Of a stretch of 64,000 nt of DNA, positions 43,584-52,864 are shown one piece after another. The stretch spans positions 1,736,001 to 1,800,000 of the forward strand of contig NZ_CP114039.1 of NCBI RefSeq assembly GCF_026965535.1, given 5' to 3'. Below the pieces are notes generated by a model, which saw only the letters and a list, made by a program, of their open reading frames with translations, made no database searches and was not told the DNA's origin. The position numbers and the translations under genes were made by a program. Positions within the stretch are counted from its first letter, which is position 1, and each line of letters begins with the position of its first letter. The stretch comes from Corallococcus sp. NCRR. GTDB taxonomy: Bacteria; Myxococcota; Myxococcia; Myxococcales; Myxococcaceae.

Positions 43584-45515
43584 CTAGCTGGCGTCGTCCC
43601 GCTTGAAGGAGAGGACCGAGGCCGCGTCCAGCGCCTGGAGGAACCGGACCGCGAGCGGCAGGGCGACGCGGCCTCCCACGCCGCCGCCCTCCACGAACAC
43701 CGCGAAGCCGATGCCGTCGCGCACGCCGACGAACCACGCGTGGGTCTCGGGCGGCACGGACATGCCGAACTCCGCCGTGCCCGTCTTGCCCATGAGGCCC
43801 GGCATGGCGGCGGCGGACTTCGCCGTGCCGTCCGTCACCACCGAGCGCATCAGGTCACGCAGCATGACCGTGGTGCCCGCGCCCAGCCGCGCCTCCGGGC
43901 CGGGCGCCGCGTCCGCGAGCAGGCGCGGCGCGTGCCAGACGCCGGTGGCCGCCGCGGACACGACGGTGGCCATGTGCAGCGGCGTGACCAGGACGCGCCC
44001 CTGGCCCATGGCGTCCGCCGCGCGCTCGGCGTCGTCCTTCGGCGGGGGGAAGGTGGCGCCCGGTGACGGGAGCCCGACATCGTAGGGCACCCCGAAGCCG
44101 AAGCGCCGGGCCGCGTCCTCCAGCACGCGCGGGTCCAGCTTCGCCGCTTGCTGGATGAACGTCGTGTTGCACGACAACGCGAACGCCCGCCGCAGCGTGG
44201 TGGTGCCCAGCACCTCGGATTCGAAGTTGCGGAAGCGCTTGCGGCCCACCGTCACCTCCAGGGGGCAGTCCACGCGGGAGTCCGGCTTCAGGCCGTTTTC
44301 GAGCAGCGCCGTGGCCGTCACCAGCTTGAACGTGGAGGCCGGGGGATAGCGCCCCATCAGCGCGCGGTGCCACCCCTCCCCCAACGGCCGGCTGGCCACC
44401 GCGAGCACCTCGCCCGTGGCCGTGTCCACCGCGACCAGCGCGGCGGGCTGGGTGACGTCCGCGAGCGCCGCCTCCGCCGCCGCCTGCACGTCCATCCGCA
44501 ACGTGGTGCGCACCGCGCGTCCCGGCTCGCCCTCGAAGCGGTACAGCAGCTCGCTGCCGCCGGCGCGGCGCTGGAGCCGCACCTCACCCGAGGGACGTCC
44601 CGCCAGCGTCCGCTCCTGCGCGCGCTCCAGGCCGGACAGGCCCACCATGTCGCCCGGCTGGTAGGGCTGGCCCAGCGCCTGGAGGACCTCCGCGGTGATT
44701 TCCCCAACCCGTCCCACCGTGTGCGCGGCGAAGCCCTCCGCGGGGGTGAGGCGCGCGGGCCGCTTGCGGAAGAAGATGCCGGGCACCGGCGCGAGCACGG
44801 GGCGCACCTGCTGGTAGCGCTCCGGGCGCACGTCGATGAAGGCGATGAACTGCTCGGGCTGCGCGCTCGGGGCATTCAGCGCGGCGAGCACCCTCGCGGG
44901 GTCCACGCCGAGCTGCGACTGGAGCACGCTGGCCACGGCCGCGCGGTCCTTCACCCGTCCCGGCATCACGCCGATGCGAATCACCTCGCCTGGCGCGGTG
45001 AGCGACTCACCCTCCGCATCGAGCAGGTCCGCGCGAGGGCCCCAGCTCCGCGTGCGCGCGAAGCGGTCTCCGGGCCGCGCGTCGGGATGGAACACCTCCG
45101 GCGTCCAGCGCAGGTACCAGCGCTTGTTCCGGAGCACGAAGCGCAGGCGGGACTCGACCTCCCAGTCGCCCAGGCCCCGCAGCGTGTGCACGCCGTGGAA
45201 GCGCACCACCGCCGTGGTGGCGTCCTGGGACTCGACCGCCACCGGGTCGAAGCGCGAGGCGATGACGCCCAGGTCCTGCCTCCAGCGCGCGTGCTGCGCG
45301 TCGAAGTCCTGGGGCGCGTCCACGACCACCTGGCGCTGCGCGGCCACGTCGTTGCGCGCCCAGGCCTCCAGGTACCGCAGGGCCCGGTCCTCGACGCCTC
45401 CGGGCGCCACGGTGGGCGCGGTGGGCGCGGCGGGCTTCGTGGCTCGCGGCGCGCACGCGGGAAGCAGCAACAGGAGGCAGAGCCCCACCCAGGAAATGAC
45501 CGCCCGTCCGTACAC
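43584..45515 (-). CDS. Penicillin-binding protein (PBP2a-like, lipoprotein)
   Basis: 643 aa from GTG 45515 (GGGGGATGC upstream). Lipoprotein-like signal (LCLLLLLPAC). N-terminal NTF2/MecA_N-like domain, then a PBP-dimer region (AEGFAAHTVGRVGEIT), then the transpeptidase domain with STFK (active Ser), SCN, and KTGTAEFG. Structure resembles MecA-type class B PBPs, but here anchored by lipid rather than a helix. It would cross-link peptidoglycan. Confidence 0.9.
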   Translation of the reverse strand: MYGRAVISWVGLCLLLLLPACAPRATKPAAPTAPTVAPGGVEDRALRYLEAWARNDVAAQRQVVVDAPQDFDAQHARWRQDLGVIASRFDPVAVESQDATTAVVRFHGVHTLRGLGDWEVESRLRFVLRNKRWYLRWTPEVFHPDARPGDRFARTRSWGPRADLLDAEGESLTAPGEVIRIGVMPGRVKDRAAVASVLQSQLGVDPARVLAALNAPSAQPEQFIAFIDVRPERYQQVRPVLAPVPGIFFRKRPARLTPAEGFAAHTVGRVGEITAEVLQALGQPYQPGDMVGLSGLERAQERTLAGRPSGEVRLQRRAGGSELLYRFEGEPGRAVRTTLRMDVQAAAEAALADVTQPAALVAVDTATGEVLAVASRPLGEGWHRALMGRYPPASTFKLVTATALLENGLKPDSRVDCPLEVTVGRKRFRNFESEVLGTTTLRRAFALSCNTTFIQQAAKLDPRVLEDAARRFGFGVPYDVGLPSPGATFPPPKDDAERAADAMGQGRVLVTPLHMATVVSAAATGVWHAPRLLADAAPGPEARLGAGTTVMLRDLMRSVVTDGTAKSAAAMPGLMGKTGTAEFGMSVPPETHAWFVGVRDGIGFAVFVEGGGVGGRVALPLAVRFLQALDAASVLSFKRDDAS

Positions 45516-45617
45516 GCATCCCCCTCTACCGCGCCCGCATCGCCGAGGCGAACATCCGGCGAGGACCGTCTCCATCTGGACCGGCGGTCGGTCCGCCGCG
45601 CGCACGCACAGCGTGGA

Positions 45618-48215
45618 TCAACGGACCGTCTGATCCTGGGACTTGCTCGCGCCGTCGCCCGTCGCCGTGACGGTCAGCGGTCCGGCGGTCGCGGCGCGGA
45701 CGAAGAAGAGGCCTTCGCGCTGCGCGTTCTTGAGGCTGACCTCCGTCACGGGCGCATCCGAGCAGTCCGGCAGCAGGTGGAAGGTCGCGCCTGGATCCGA
45801 CGCGGCCAGCGTCACCTCCGGCACGGACAGCGCGGCCAGGTTGCCCACCAGGTCCCAGCCCTGCACCACCAGTTCCTCCGAACAGGTGCCCACGTCCAGC
45901 GTCCGCGCCGGAGTGGCGAAGCCCACCTGGCGCTCATCGCCCTGCGTCACCACGTCCACGCCGATGGCGTTCTCGTACAGCTCGCCGTTGTACCCGTCAC
46001 CGCTGATGCGGTTGCGGCTGATGAGGTTGGCGGTCCCGTTGTCCGAGATGGCGGCCTGGTAGACCTGGTTCGTCATCCCGTCCTTGCTCAGCTCGTTGCC
46101 AATCACCTGGATGTTCTGGGGCGTGGCGGGCGGGTCGTAGTCGTTGCCCTCCGCCTGGATGAGGTTGACGCCGACGTCGTTGCCCACCAGCTCGTTCTCC
46201 TGGATGAGCAGGTCGTGGCACAGCTCCCGCCCCGCGCCGTAGGCCGAGCCCCCCACCACCAGGATGCCGGAGCCGTAGTCGGCGAATCGCAGCTCATCGA
46301 ACTGGTACGCGTTGCCCTGCACCTCGTTGCCCACCACCTGCCCGGAGACGCCGTAGGAGAGCTGGATGCCAGTGCGCGCGATGCGGCCGGTAGGCCCCAG
46401 GCCATCGAGGGTGTTGTCCTCCAGCGTGACCGCCACGCGCCCCTGCACCACCACGCCCACCTTCTGGTAGCCCAGCAGCCGGTTGCCCCGGATGACCACC
46501 GGCAGCGGCGCCCCAACCGTCGCGCTGTTGCGCACGTCGATGGCGAAGCCCTCCTGGCATCCGCTGATGCTTCCCTGGTTCAGGTCCTCCACCGCCGTGT
46601 TCTCGATGGTGCCGCTCGCGTCCTCCAGCAGGATGCCGCGCAGCCGGTCCCCTCCCGCGTCGCACACGTCCGACAGGTTGCGCGCCGTCACGGTGACGAA
46701 CCGCACGTTCGCCACCGCGCCCCGGTTGCGCAGCACCGCGCCTTTGTAATTGGCCCCCGCCCCGTCCTCGGACGCGGTCAGCGTGTGCCCGCCCCCGTCG
46801 AACGTGTAGCCGTCCGGGATGAACACCGCGCTCTGCACCACGCAGTCCTCGCGCAGCGTCACCTGTCCGGGCGATAGGGTGATGGCGCAGGCCGTCTCGC
46901 CCGGGCCGCAGCGCCGGCCCATCCACTCCACGGGGAAGGAGTGCCGCGAGCTCGCGCCCGAGGCGTTCGTCACCACCAACTCCACGGTGGGCGTCACGCC
47001 CGCCGGCAGGCAGGAGAGCTCCGTCCAGTCCACCGTGCTCGTCGCGCCACTTCCCACCGGCGTGCCGAGCGCGCCGACGTTCGAGGACCAGGCGAACGTC
47101 ATCCCCTCGCCGCGCGGATCCGTCGCGGCCACCGTGAACGTCACGCGCTCACCCGCGAGCGCGCTCGTGGCGGACTGCGACGTGGTCTCCAGGACCGGCG
47201 GCGCCTCCGCGCGCACGCACAGGTTCACGAGCTGCGTCGTGCTTCCACCGAAGCCGTCCGTCACGGCGCCCTTGAGCTGACAGGCGCAGCCGTCCGTGGG
47301 CTCCGCCGTAGGCTTGAAGGCGGGTGTGGCCAGGGTGACGTTGTCGAAGGTGCCCTCGCACGTCGCGCTCCAGGCGTAGGTCAGCACCTCCTGGGGCCCG
47401 TCCTCGTCCGTCACCGTCGCCTGGACCTGGAAGGCACTGCCCAGCATCACCTGCTGGGGTTCACCGGCTTCGGAAGGGATGGGGGCCCGGTTGAAGCGCG
47501 TGTCCCCCAGCCACGCGGGCCCGCGAACGGTGCCCACGGCGATCCGGAACTGGAGCGTGGACACCGCGCCCCGCGCGTCCGTGACCTGCAAGCTGATCAA
47601 CGCGCCCTTCCTGCGCTCATCGGCGTCCTTGGGAAGGGCCGCCGTCCACTGGCATGAAGCCTCCGCGCAGTCGAGCACACCGGAGGAGGTGGTCCAGGCG
47701 TAGGTGAGCGCGTCCGCATCCGGGTCGCTCGCGTGCGCGAGCAGGTCCACCGTCTCTCCGTCCCCGACGATGGCGGTCGGTCCGGTCACCGCGAGGATGT
47801 TCGGCGCATGGTTCGCCAACCCCTGGGGCGGGTTCCTCGTCAGCGTGGGCACCAGGACGGCGAGCGCTTCGCCATACCGGGGGACCCGCACTCCCGTCTC
47901 CAGCCTCATGGAGGCCGCGATGGTGTCCTCCGAGTCCATGACGTCCGCGGACAGGAAGACCTCTTCCCCGGGGGCATCCGGCTTCAAGCTTCCGGCCCAG
48001 GTGGGGCCCCCCTCTGGCGCCTGCGTCAGGTTCATCGACGCAGGGCCCGCGCTCGCGCCCACGAAGAGAGGCGTCACCGCGCGGGGCGCCGCGACCACCA
48101 CCCTCACGCCACCGGCCAGCGGCGCCGTGACGGCGGGCTCCTCCTCCACGCAACCGAACGTGGACAGCAACAACAACCCCACGAGGTGCAACGCACGGGC
48201 GGGCTTCAGGGTCAC
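45618..48215 (-). CDS. Surface lipoprotein with Ig-like and right-handed beta-helix regions
   Basis: 865 aa from GTG 48215 (GAGGA upstream), lipoprotein signal (LLLLSTFGC). Residues about 80-450 contain Ig/cadherin-type domains (LLAHASDPDADALTYAWTTS, DEDGPQEVLTYAWSATCEG). From about 480 on there is a parallel beta-helix repeat of the NosD/pectate-lyase kind (DGYTFDGGGHTLTASEDG, VVIRGNRLLGYQKVGVVVQG, LEDNTLDGLGPTG). Probably an outer-surface adhesin or polysaccharide-binding protein. Confidence 0.82.
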   Translation of the reverse strand: MTLKPARALHLVGLLLLSTFGCVEEEPAVTAPLAGGVRVVVAAPRAVTPLFVGASAGPASMNLTQAPEGGPTWAGSLKPDAPGEEVFLSADVMDSEDTIAASMRLETGVRVPRYGEALAVLVPTLTRNPPQGLANHAPNILAVTGPTAIVGDGETVDLLAHASDPDADALTYAWTTSSGVLDCAEASCQWTAALPKDADERRKGALISLQVTDARGAVSTLQFRIAVGTVRGPAWLGDTRFNRAPIPSEAGEPQQVMLGSAFQVQATVTDEDGPQEVLTYAWSATCEGTFDNVTLATPAFKPTAEPTDGCACQLKGAVTDGFGGSTTQLVNLCVRAEAPPVLETTSQSATSALAGERVTFTVAATDPRGEGMTFAWSSNVGALGTPVGSGATSTVDWTELSCLPAGVTPTVELVVTNASGASSRHSFPVEWMGRRCGPGETACAITLSPGQVTLREDCVVQSAVFIPDGYTFDGGGHTLTASEDGAGANYKGAVLRNRGAVANVRFVTVTARNLSDVCDAGGDRLRGILLEDASGTIENTAVEDLNQGSISGCQEGFAIDVRNSATVGAPLPVVIRGNRLLGYQKVGVVVQGRVAVTLEDNTLDGLGPTGRIARTGIQLSYGVSGQVVGNEVQGNAYQFDELRFADYGSGILVVGGSAYGAGRELCHDLLIQENELVGNDVGVNLIQAEGNDYDPPATPQNIQVIGNELSKDGMTNQVYQAAISDNGTANLISRNRISGDGYNGELYENAIGVDVVTQGDERQVGFATPARTLDVGTCSEELVVQGWDLVGNLAALSVPEVTLAASDPGATFHLLPDCSDAPVTEVSLKNAQREGLFFVRAATAGPLTVTATGDGASKSQDQTVR

Positions 48216-48435
48216 GGCATCCTCGGGGAAGTAGGACGGGAGCAGGAACGATACTGGCTCGTTCCCACACGTCCAATCCACGGGGGACACGGGCCGCGTG
48301 CATCCGGCACGCCGTCCAATGCCTGCCAGACCTACGCGACCGGCGGGCCAGTGCCACCGAAGTCCTCTCCCGAGCGTTCGCGCCACCCTCCCGCCGCATG
48401 GTTTCGCGCGGCGCAGCGGTGTTGGGTTCCGCCGC

Positions 48436-49098
48436 GTGCACCCGCCCGAGTCCCGCCGTCCCCAGCCCTGGCCCATCCGGTTCGCGCACTGGGCCAACGT
48501 GCCGCTGCTCGCCATCCTCGCGGCCAGCGGGCTGCAGATCCTCACCGCGTATCCGCGCATGGGCGCTCGCGGACAGCCCTTCGCGTTCTATCCCTTCCAG
48601 GACGCCACGCCGCCGTCGTGGCTGCGCCTGGGGGACTGGCTCGCGGGGGCGCGAAGCTGGCACTTCGCGTTCGGCTGGTTCCTGGCCCTCAACGGCTTCG
48701 CGTACGTGCTCTATCTCGCCATCAGCGGCGAGTGGCGCCGCCGCCTGTTCCTCCCGCGCCGCGACACGCGCGATGCCGTGGCCACGCTCGCGTACTACCT
48801 GCGGCTGCGCCCCGCGCCCGTACAGACGGGCCTCTACAACGGGCTCCAGCGGCTGGCGTACACCGCCACGCTGTTCATGGGCGCGCTGTCCATCCTGTCC
48901 GGGCTCGTCCTCTACAAGCCCGTGCAGCTCCAGTGGCTCACCCGGCTCTTCGGGGGCTACGACCCCGCGCGCTTCGTGCACCTGCTGCTGCTCGCGCTGT
49001 TCGCGTTCTTCACCGTGGGCCACGTCCTCCTCGTCGCCCTGCACCCGCGCACCTTCGGGGAGATGATCACCGGAGGGAGGAAGCCCGATGCCCGCTGA
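48436..49098 (+). CDS. Cytochrome b561-like membrane subunit
   Basis: 220 aa from GTG 48436 (weakly supported start). Four membrane helices with His pairs as in di-heme b-type cytochromes: IRFAHWANVPLLAILA, SWHFAFGWFLALNG, GHVLLVALHP. Its last 11 bp overlap the molybdopterin oxidoreductase gene, making a two-gene unit like the membrane anchor plus catalytic subunit of sulfite/methionine-sulfoxide reductases. Confidence 0.8.
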   Translation: MHPPESRRPQPWPIRFAHWANVPLLAILAASGLQILTAYPRMGARGQPFAFYPFQDATPPSWLRLGDWLAGARSWHFAFGWFLALNGFAYVLYLAISGEWRRRLFLPRRDTRDAVATLAYYLRLRPAPVQTGLYNGLQRLAYTATLFMGALSILSGLVLYKPVQLQWLTRLFGGYDPARFVHLLLLALFAFFTVGHVLLVALHPRTFGEMITGGRKPDAR

Positions 49099-49786
49099 GC
49101 GCGTCCTCACCCGCCGCCGAGTCCTCCTGGGCGCCGCGGCGCTCGCCACCAGCGCCTGCGACTCCCAACGTCCGCGCGCGGGCTTCCTCGGCGTGATGGA
49201 CCGCTTCAACGAGCGCGCCCAGGCCGCCCTCTTCCATCCCCACCGGCTCGCCCCCGAGGAGCCCGTCGAGCAGCTCACCCCGCCCGGCGACTTCCCCCAC
49301 TACTTCATCTCCGACACCGTGCCCCTGGCCCCCGCGGGCTGGAGGCTCGAAGTGGGCGGACTCGTGGCCCGTCCGCGCGCCTTCACGCTGGAGGAGCTGC
49401 GGAGGCTGCCCCGGACGGACTACCGGATCCGCCACCACTGCGTGGAGGGCTGGAGCGCGGTGGCGTCATGGCACGGCGTGGCCCTCCGCGACCTGGCCCA
49501 GGCCGTGGGCGCGGATCCGCGCGCGGGGTTCGTGGAGTTCCGCTCGTTCGACCAGGGCTACTACTCGTCGTGGGATGCGCCGAGCGCGCTGCACCCGCAG
49601 ACCGTGCTCGCGTACGGCATGAACGGAGCGCCGCTCATCCCCGGCCACGGCGCGCCGCTGCGCCTCTATTCGGGCGTGAAGCTGGGCTACAAGATGGTGA
49701 AGTACCTCACCACCGTGCGCTTCCTCCCGGAGCCCACGGGGGGCACCTGGGAGGACCGCGGCTACGAGTGGTTCGCCGGCGTCTAG
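49088..49786 (+). CDS. Molybdopterin oxidoreductase (sulfite oxidase/MsrP-like), Tat-exported
   Basis: 232 aa. Twin-arginine signal (LTRRRVLLGAAALATSAC) with a possible lipobox Cys. The Mo-coordinating Cys118 is in RIRHHCVEGWSAV, and the domain ends as in Oxidored_molyb proteins (LPEPTGGTWEDRGYEWF). With the cytochrome b gene it forms an electron-transfer pair at the membrane. GGGAGGAAG site upstream. The substrate (sulfite or methionine sulfoxide) is not decided by sequence. Confidence 0.88.
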   Translation: MPAERVLTRRRVLLGAAALATSACDSQRPRAGFLGVMDRFNERAQAALFHPHRLAPEEPVEQLTPPGDFPHYFISDTVPLAPAGWRLEVGGLVARPRAFTLEELRRLPRTDYRIRHHCVEGWSAVASWHGVALRDLAQAVGADPRAGFVEFRSFDQGYYSSWDAPSALHPQTVLAYGMNGAPLIPGHGAPLRLYSGVKLGYKMVKYLTTVRFLPEPTGGTWEDRGYEWFAGV

Positions 49787-50217
49787 CGCTTGGAGTTGAT
49801 GACGCCCGGCAGGAACGGCGTGAAGCCGCGCTTGCGCAGGCTCTCGCGCTCGGCGAGCAGGGCCGCCAGGGCGGCCTCGCGCGTGGCGAAGTGGTTCACG
49901 GCGGCGCCGTTGATGGCGCCGCTGGTGTTGATGAACACGAGCGTCGTCGTGTCACCGCCGTAGCGGTACGAGCGGTGCGTGTTGCGCTCCAGCACCTCGC
50001 GGCGCACCTTGCCGAAGGTGCGCCCCGCCGTGTGGCGGACGACGAGCCCATCCAGGTTGATGAGCAGGTCCACCCGGCCGTTGAACTTCGCGAACTGGGC
50101 CTCCACCTCGTCCCGCCAGCGGAACACGTCCTCGTCCGTCACCAGGATGCAGTCGGTGAAGTTCGCGGTGACGACGTCGTGCTCGGCGTCGCGCTCGAAC
50201 GACATACCCCAGGCCAT
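49783..50217 (-). CDS. Small STAS-like protein, unknown function
   Basis: 144 aa, ATG 50217 with GGAGG upstream. One alpha/beta domain that looks like a STAS/SpoIIAA-type fold (VTANFTDCILVTDEDVFRWR, RVDLLINLDGLVV). Cytosolic. Stops overlap the preceding gene tail on the other strand by 4 nt. I cannot name a partner. Confidence 0.6.
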   Translation of the reverse strand: MAWGMSFERDAEHDVVTANFTDCILVTDEDVFRWRDEVEAQFAKFNGRVDLLINLDGLVVRHTAGRTFGKVRREVLERNTHRSYRYGGDTTTLVFINTSGAINGAAVNHFATREAALAALLAERESLRKRGFTPFLPGVINSKR

Positions 50218-50230
50218 GTCACGTCCTCCT

Positions 50231-51019
50231 TCAGGCCTGCGCGGCGTTGCCCGCGAGGAAGGCCGACACCAGCGCGGCCGTCTCCGCCGGACGCTCCACC
50301 TGGGGGTAGTGCCCCGGCCCCGGCAGGTGCGTCAGGCGCGCGTTGCGGATGAGCCCCACCACCGCCTGCTTGAGGAACACGGCCGGCAGGAACGGATCAT
50401 CCGTGGCCACCACCAGCGTGGGCGCGGTGATGGCGGACAGCCGGTCCGCGAAGCCGCCCGCCGTCCAGGAGTCGAAGCACTGCTCGATGGCGTCCTTCGA
50501 CACCGCGCCCGAGTCCTTCAGCAGGACCTCCAGCGACTCCGGCGACAGCTGCTTGCAGGCCAGGCCCAGGATGGTCTTCTGCTTCTCCCGGTCGCCCGCG
50601 GAGGTGCGGAACAGCCCCGCCGCGTCCGGAGGCAGGGGCAGCCCCGCCGCGGGCACCGTGTTGAGCAGCACCAGGCCGCTGACGCGCGAGGGCGCATCCG
50701 CCGCCACCCACTTGGCGATCTGCCCGCCCATGCTGTGGCCCACCAGCGCGAAGCGCTGCGCCTTCGCGTGGTCCGCCACCGCGAGCACGTCCCTGGCGTA
50801 CTGCTCCAGCGTGTACCCCGACGCCGGCCGCCCGGACGCCCCGGTGCCCCGGTGGTCCGGGACGATGAGCCGCAGGCCGGTCATGTCCAGCTTCTCCAGC
50901 ATCGCGTCCCACACCGCGCCGGACACCATCCACCCGTGCACCAGCACCACGTCGCGAGGACCGTCCCCGAACACCCGGTAGTTCAGGGGTGTGCCATCCG
51001 TCGCGTGGGTCGTGGGCAT
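50231..51019 (-). CDS. Alpha/beta hydrolase
   Basis: 262 aa from ATG 51019 (GAGGACA upstream). Oxyanion motif VVLVHGWMV, nucleophile elbow GHSMGGQ, Asp after TLVVATDDPFLPA, and the catalytic His in GPGHYPQVERP. Typical small esterase/haloperoxidase-type hydrolase. Substrate unknown. 13 nt from the STAS-like gene, probably one operon. Confidence 0.9.
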   Translation of the reverse strand: MPTTHATDGTPLNYRVFGDGPRDVVLVHGWMVSGAVWDAMLEKLDMTGLRLIVPDHRGTGASGRPASGYTLEQYARDVLAVADHAKAQRFALVGHSMGGQIAKWVAADAPSRVSGLVLLNTVPAAGLPLPPDAAGLFRTSAGDREKQKTILGLACKQLSPESLEVLLKDSGAVSKDAIEQCFDSWTAGGFADRLSAITAPTLVVATDDPFLPAVFLKQAVVGLIRNARLTHLPGPGHYPQVERPAETAALVSAFLAGNAAQA

Positions 51020-51221
51020 GGGGGCTGTCCTCTTCGGGGGGAAAGACTGAGAAGTCACGTCTTGCAGGGGAAGCGTAGCAAGCCACGACTGGGGCGTGGC
51101 CGTCCACATGCTCGGGGGTTGCCTGACGGTCCGAGGAGCGAGCTGTCCTGGCGGGTAGGTGTGAGGGGGAGGGAATGAAGGGTGGGAGCGGGTGCGCGGT
51201 TACGGCAGACTCGGGTGCGTC

Positions 51222-51953
51222 ATGACGGATGGACGCAGCGGGACGGCGGCAGCGAAGCGCACGGTGTACTGCGAGGACGCGCTCGCGTGGCTGGACGCAC
51301 GGCCGGTGTTGGAGGGGTGCTCGATGGTGGCGTCGCTGCCGGACGTCTCCGAGTTCCCGCAGCTCACGGTGCCCCAGTGGAAGGACTGGTTCGTGGGGGC
51401 GGCGGCGAAGGTGTTGTCGCGGGTGCCGGAGGACGGGGTGGCGGTGTTCTACCAGTCGGACGTGAAGAAGGACGGCGCCTGGGTGGACAAGGGCTACCTG
51501 GTGTCGAAGGCGGCGGAGCTGTCAGGGTGCGACACGCTCTGGCACAAGGTGGTGTGTCGCAGGACGCCGGGGACGGTGACGTTCGGGAGGCCCGCGTACT
51601 CGCACCTGCTGTGTTTCAGCCGGGGGTTGAAGGCGGACGCGGCGAGGTCCACGGCGGACGTGTTGCCGGACCCCGGTGAGGTGACGTGGACGCGAGGCAT
51701 GGGGCTCAACGCGTGCCTGGTGGCGTGCCGCTTCATCCTGGAGCAGACGCGGACGCGAACGGTAGTGGACCCGTTCTGCGGCCACGGCACCGCGCTCGCG
51801 GTGGCCAACGCGCTGGGCCTGGACGCGGTGGGCGTGGAGCTGAGCCGCAAGCGGGCACGCCGAGCGAGGAACCTCCAGGCGGCGTGGACGGGCGGGAAGC
51901 TGGTGCTGTCCAGCGCGGCCGGTGACGGCGAAGACGAGCCGTCACCGGAGTGA
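51222..51953 (+). CDS. Diverged DNA-methyltransferase-like SAM enzyme
   Basis: 243 aa from ATG 51222. SAM-binding motif VVDPFCGHGTALAVAN (near 181-195) at the C-terminus, in the circular order of N4/N6-type DNA or RNA methyltransferases. The catalytic spot usually reading DPPY/SPPY is SLPD (38-41), so the canonical Pro-Pro-Tyr is lost. An upstream TACGGCAGACT could be its promoter. Either substrate is changed or activity is lost. Confidence 0.72.
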   Translation: MTDGRSGTAAAKRTVYCEDALAWLDARPVLEGCSMVASLPDVSEFPQLTVPQWKDWFVGAAAKVLSRVPEDGVAVFYQSDVKKDGAWVDKGYLVSKAAELSGCDTLWHKVVCRRTPGTVTFGRPAYSHLLCFSRGLKADAARSTADVLPDPGEVTWTRGMGLNACLVACRFILEQTRTRTVVDPFCGHGTALAVANALGLDAVGVELSRKRARRARNLQAAWTGGKLVLSSAAGDGEDEPSPE

Positions 51954-51959
51954 CGGCTC
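51936..51959. terminator. Bidirectional hairpin across two stop codons
   Basis: GAGCCGTCA-CCGGAG-TGACGGCTC, a perfect 9-bp stem whose arms include the methyltransferase stop (51951-51953) and abut the ferritin-like stop (51958-51960). It serves both convergent genes. No T-run. Confidence 0.55.
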
Positions 51960-52578
51960 AGGCCGCCTGGGCTCCGCCGAGCGCCTGGGTGACGTCCTTC
52001 TCCAACTGGGTGAGGAACGTCTCGAACAGGCGCTCCTCCAGCGCGAGCGCGGGCTCCAGCGTCACTCCCGCCTTGTCCAGGCGCTGCTGGCAGGCGTCCT
52101 CGATGGCGCGGCGGTGGGACTGCTCCTCCACCACCACGCGCCCCAGCTCCTCGCGCACCACCGCGTGCCGCGTGGCCGCCTTGTAGAGCGGGTAGAGCAC
52201 CATCGCCCGGCGCTCCACCACCGCCGTCGTGAGCAGGTAGTGCAGGTACACGTCCGCCGTCCCCGTGACGCCCGTCACCCACTCCGCCAACTGCCGATCC
52301 AACGACTGGAACCACGCGGACGCCGCGTCCACGCTCAGGAACTCCGTCACGTCCTCGCGGCCCGCCACCTCACAGGCCAGCCGCTTGAACGTGAACGCGT
52401 GGCGCGTCTCGTCCGCCAGGTGCCCCAGCACCTCCAGCGACGGGTGCCGGTCCGCCACCGTGCGCGAAATCTTCCGCGCCCCAATGAACTCCAGCAGCGA
52501 CAACGTGTGCAGCCACCGCACTTCCAACTCCGGAGCTTGAGCCAGCTGCCGCAACACCGTCTGGATTCTGTCACGCAT
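51958..52578 (-). CDS. Ferritin-like di-iron protein
   Basis: 206 aa from ATG 52578 (GAGGGGC upstream). Four-helix bundle with metal-ligand pattern E...ExxH: LLEFIGARK, ADETRHAFTFKRL, VVERRAMVLYP, VVEEQSHRRAIED. These look like a di-iron carboxylate site, as in rubrerythrin/ferritin-like proteins. Role in oxidative or iron handling is likely but not specific. Confidence 0.72.
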   Translation of the reverse strand: MRDRIQTVLRQLAQAPELEVRWLHTLSLLEFIGARKISRTVADRHPSLEVLGHLADETRHAFTFKRLACEVAGREDVTEFLSVDAASAWFQSLDRQLAEWVTGVTGTADVYLHYLLTTAVVERRAMVLYPLYKAATRHAVVREELGRVVVEEQSHRRAIEDACQQRLDKAGVTLEPALALEERLFETFLTQLEKDVTQALGGAQAA

Positions 52579-52864
52579 GGGGCGCCCCTCTATCGCGCCC
52601 CGCACGCCCTCCCAAGCACTGTCGCTCCGGACAGGAGTCATCCCCCCGCCCTGACCGGAAGGCCAGGGACGGCGGACTGGCCAACAATGGCCATGCCCCC
52701 GGGTTTGACCGGGAGGCCTCCTCCGCCGTTTGCTTCTCCGTGTCGAGGGCTGCGCCTGGTGCCGGGGGGTTGACCAGCATGCGTCCGTATCGCGGAGACC
52801 TGCATCCGTCCGGGCACCGACCTGCCCGCGCCGCCGCGTGGCGGTCCGGCACCGGAGCGTCCGC

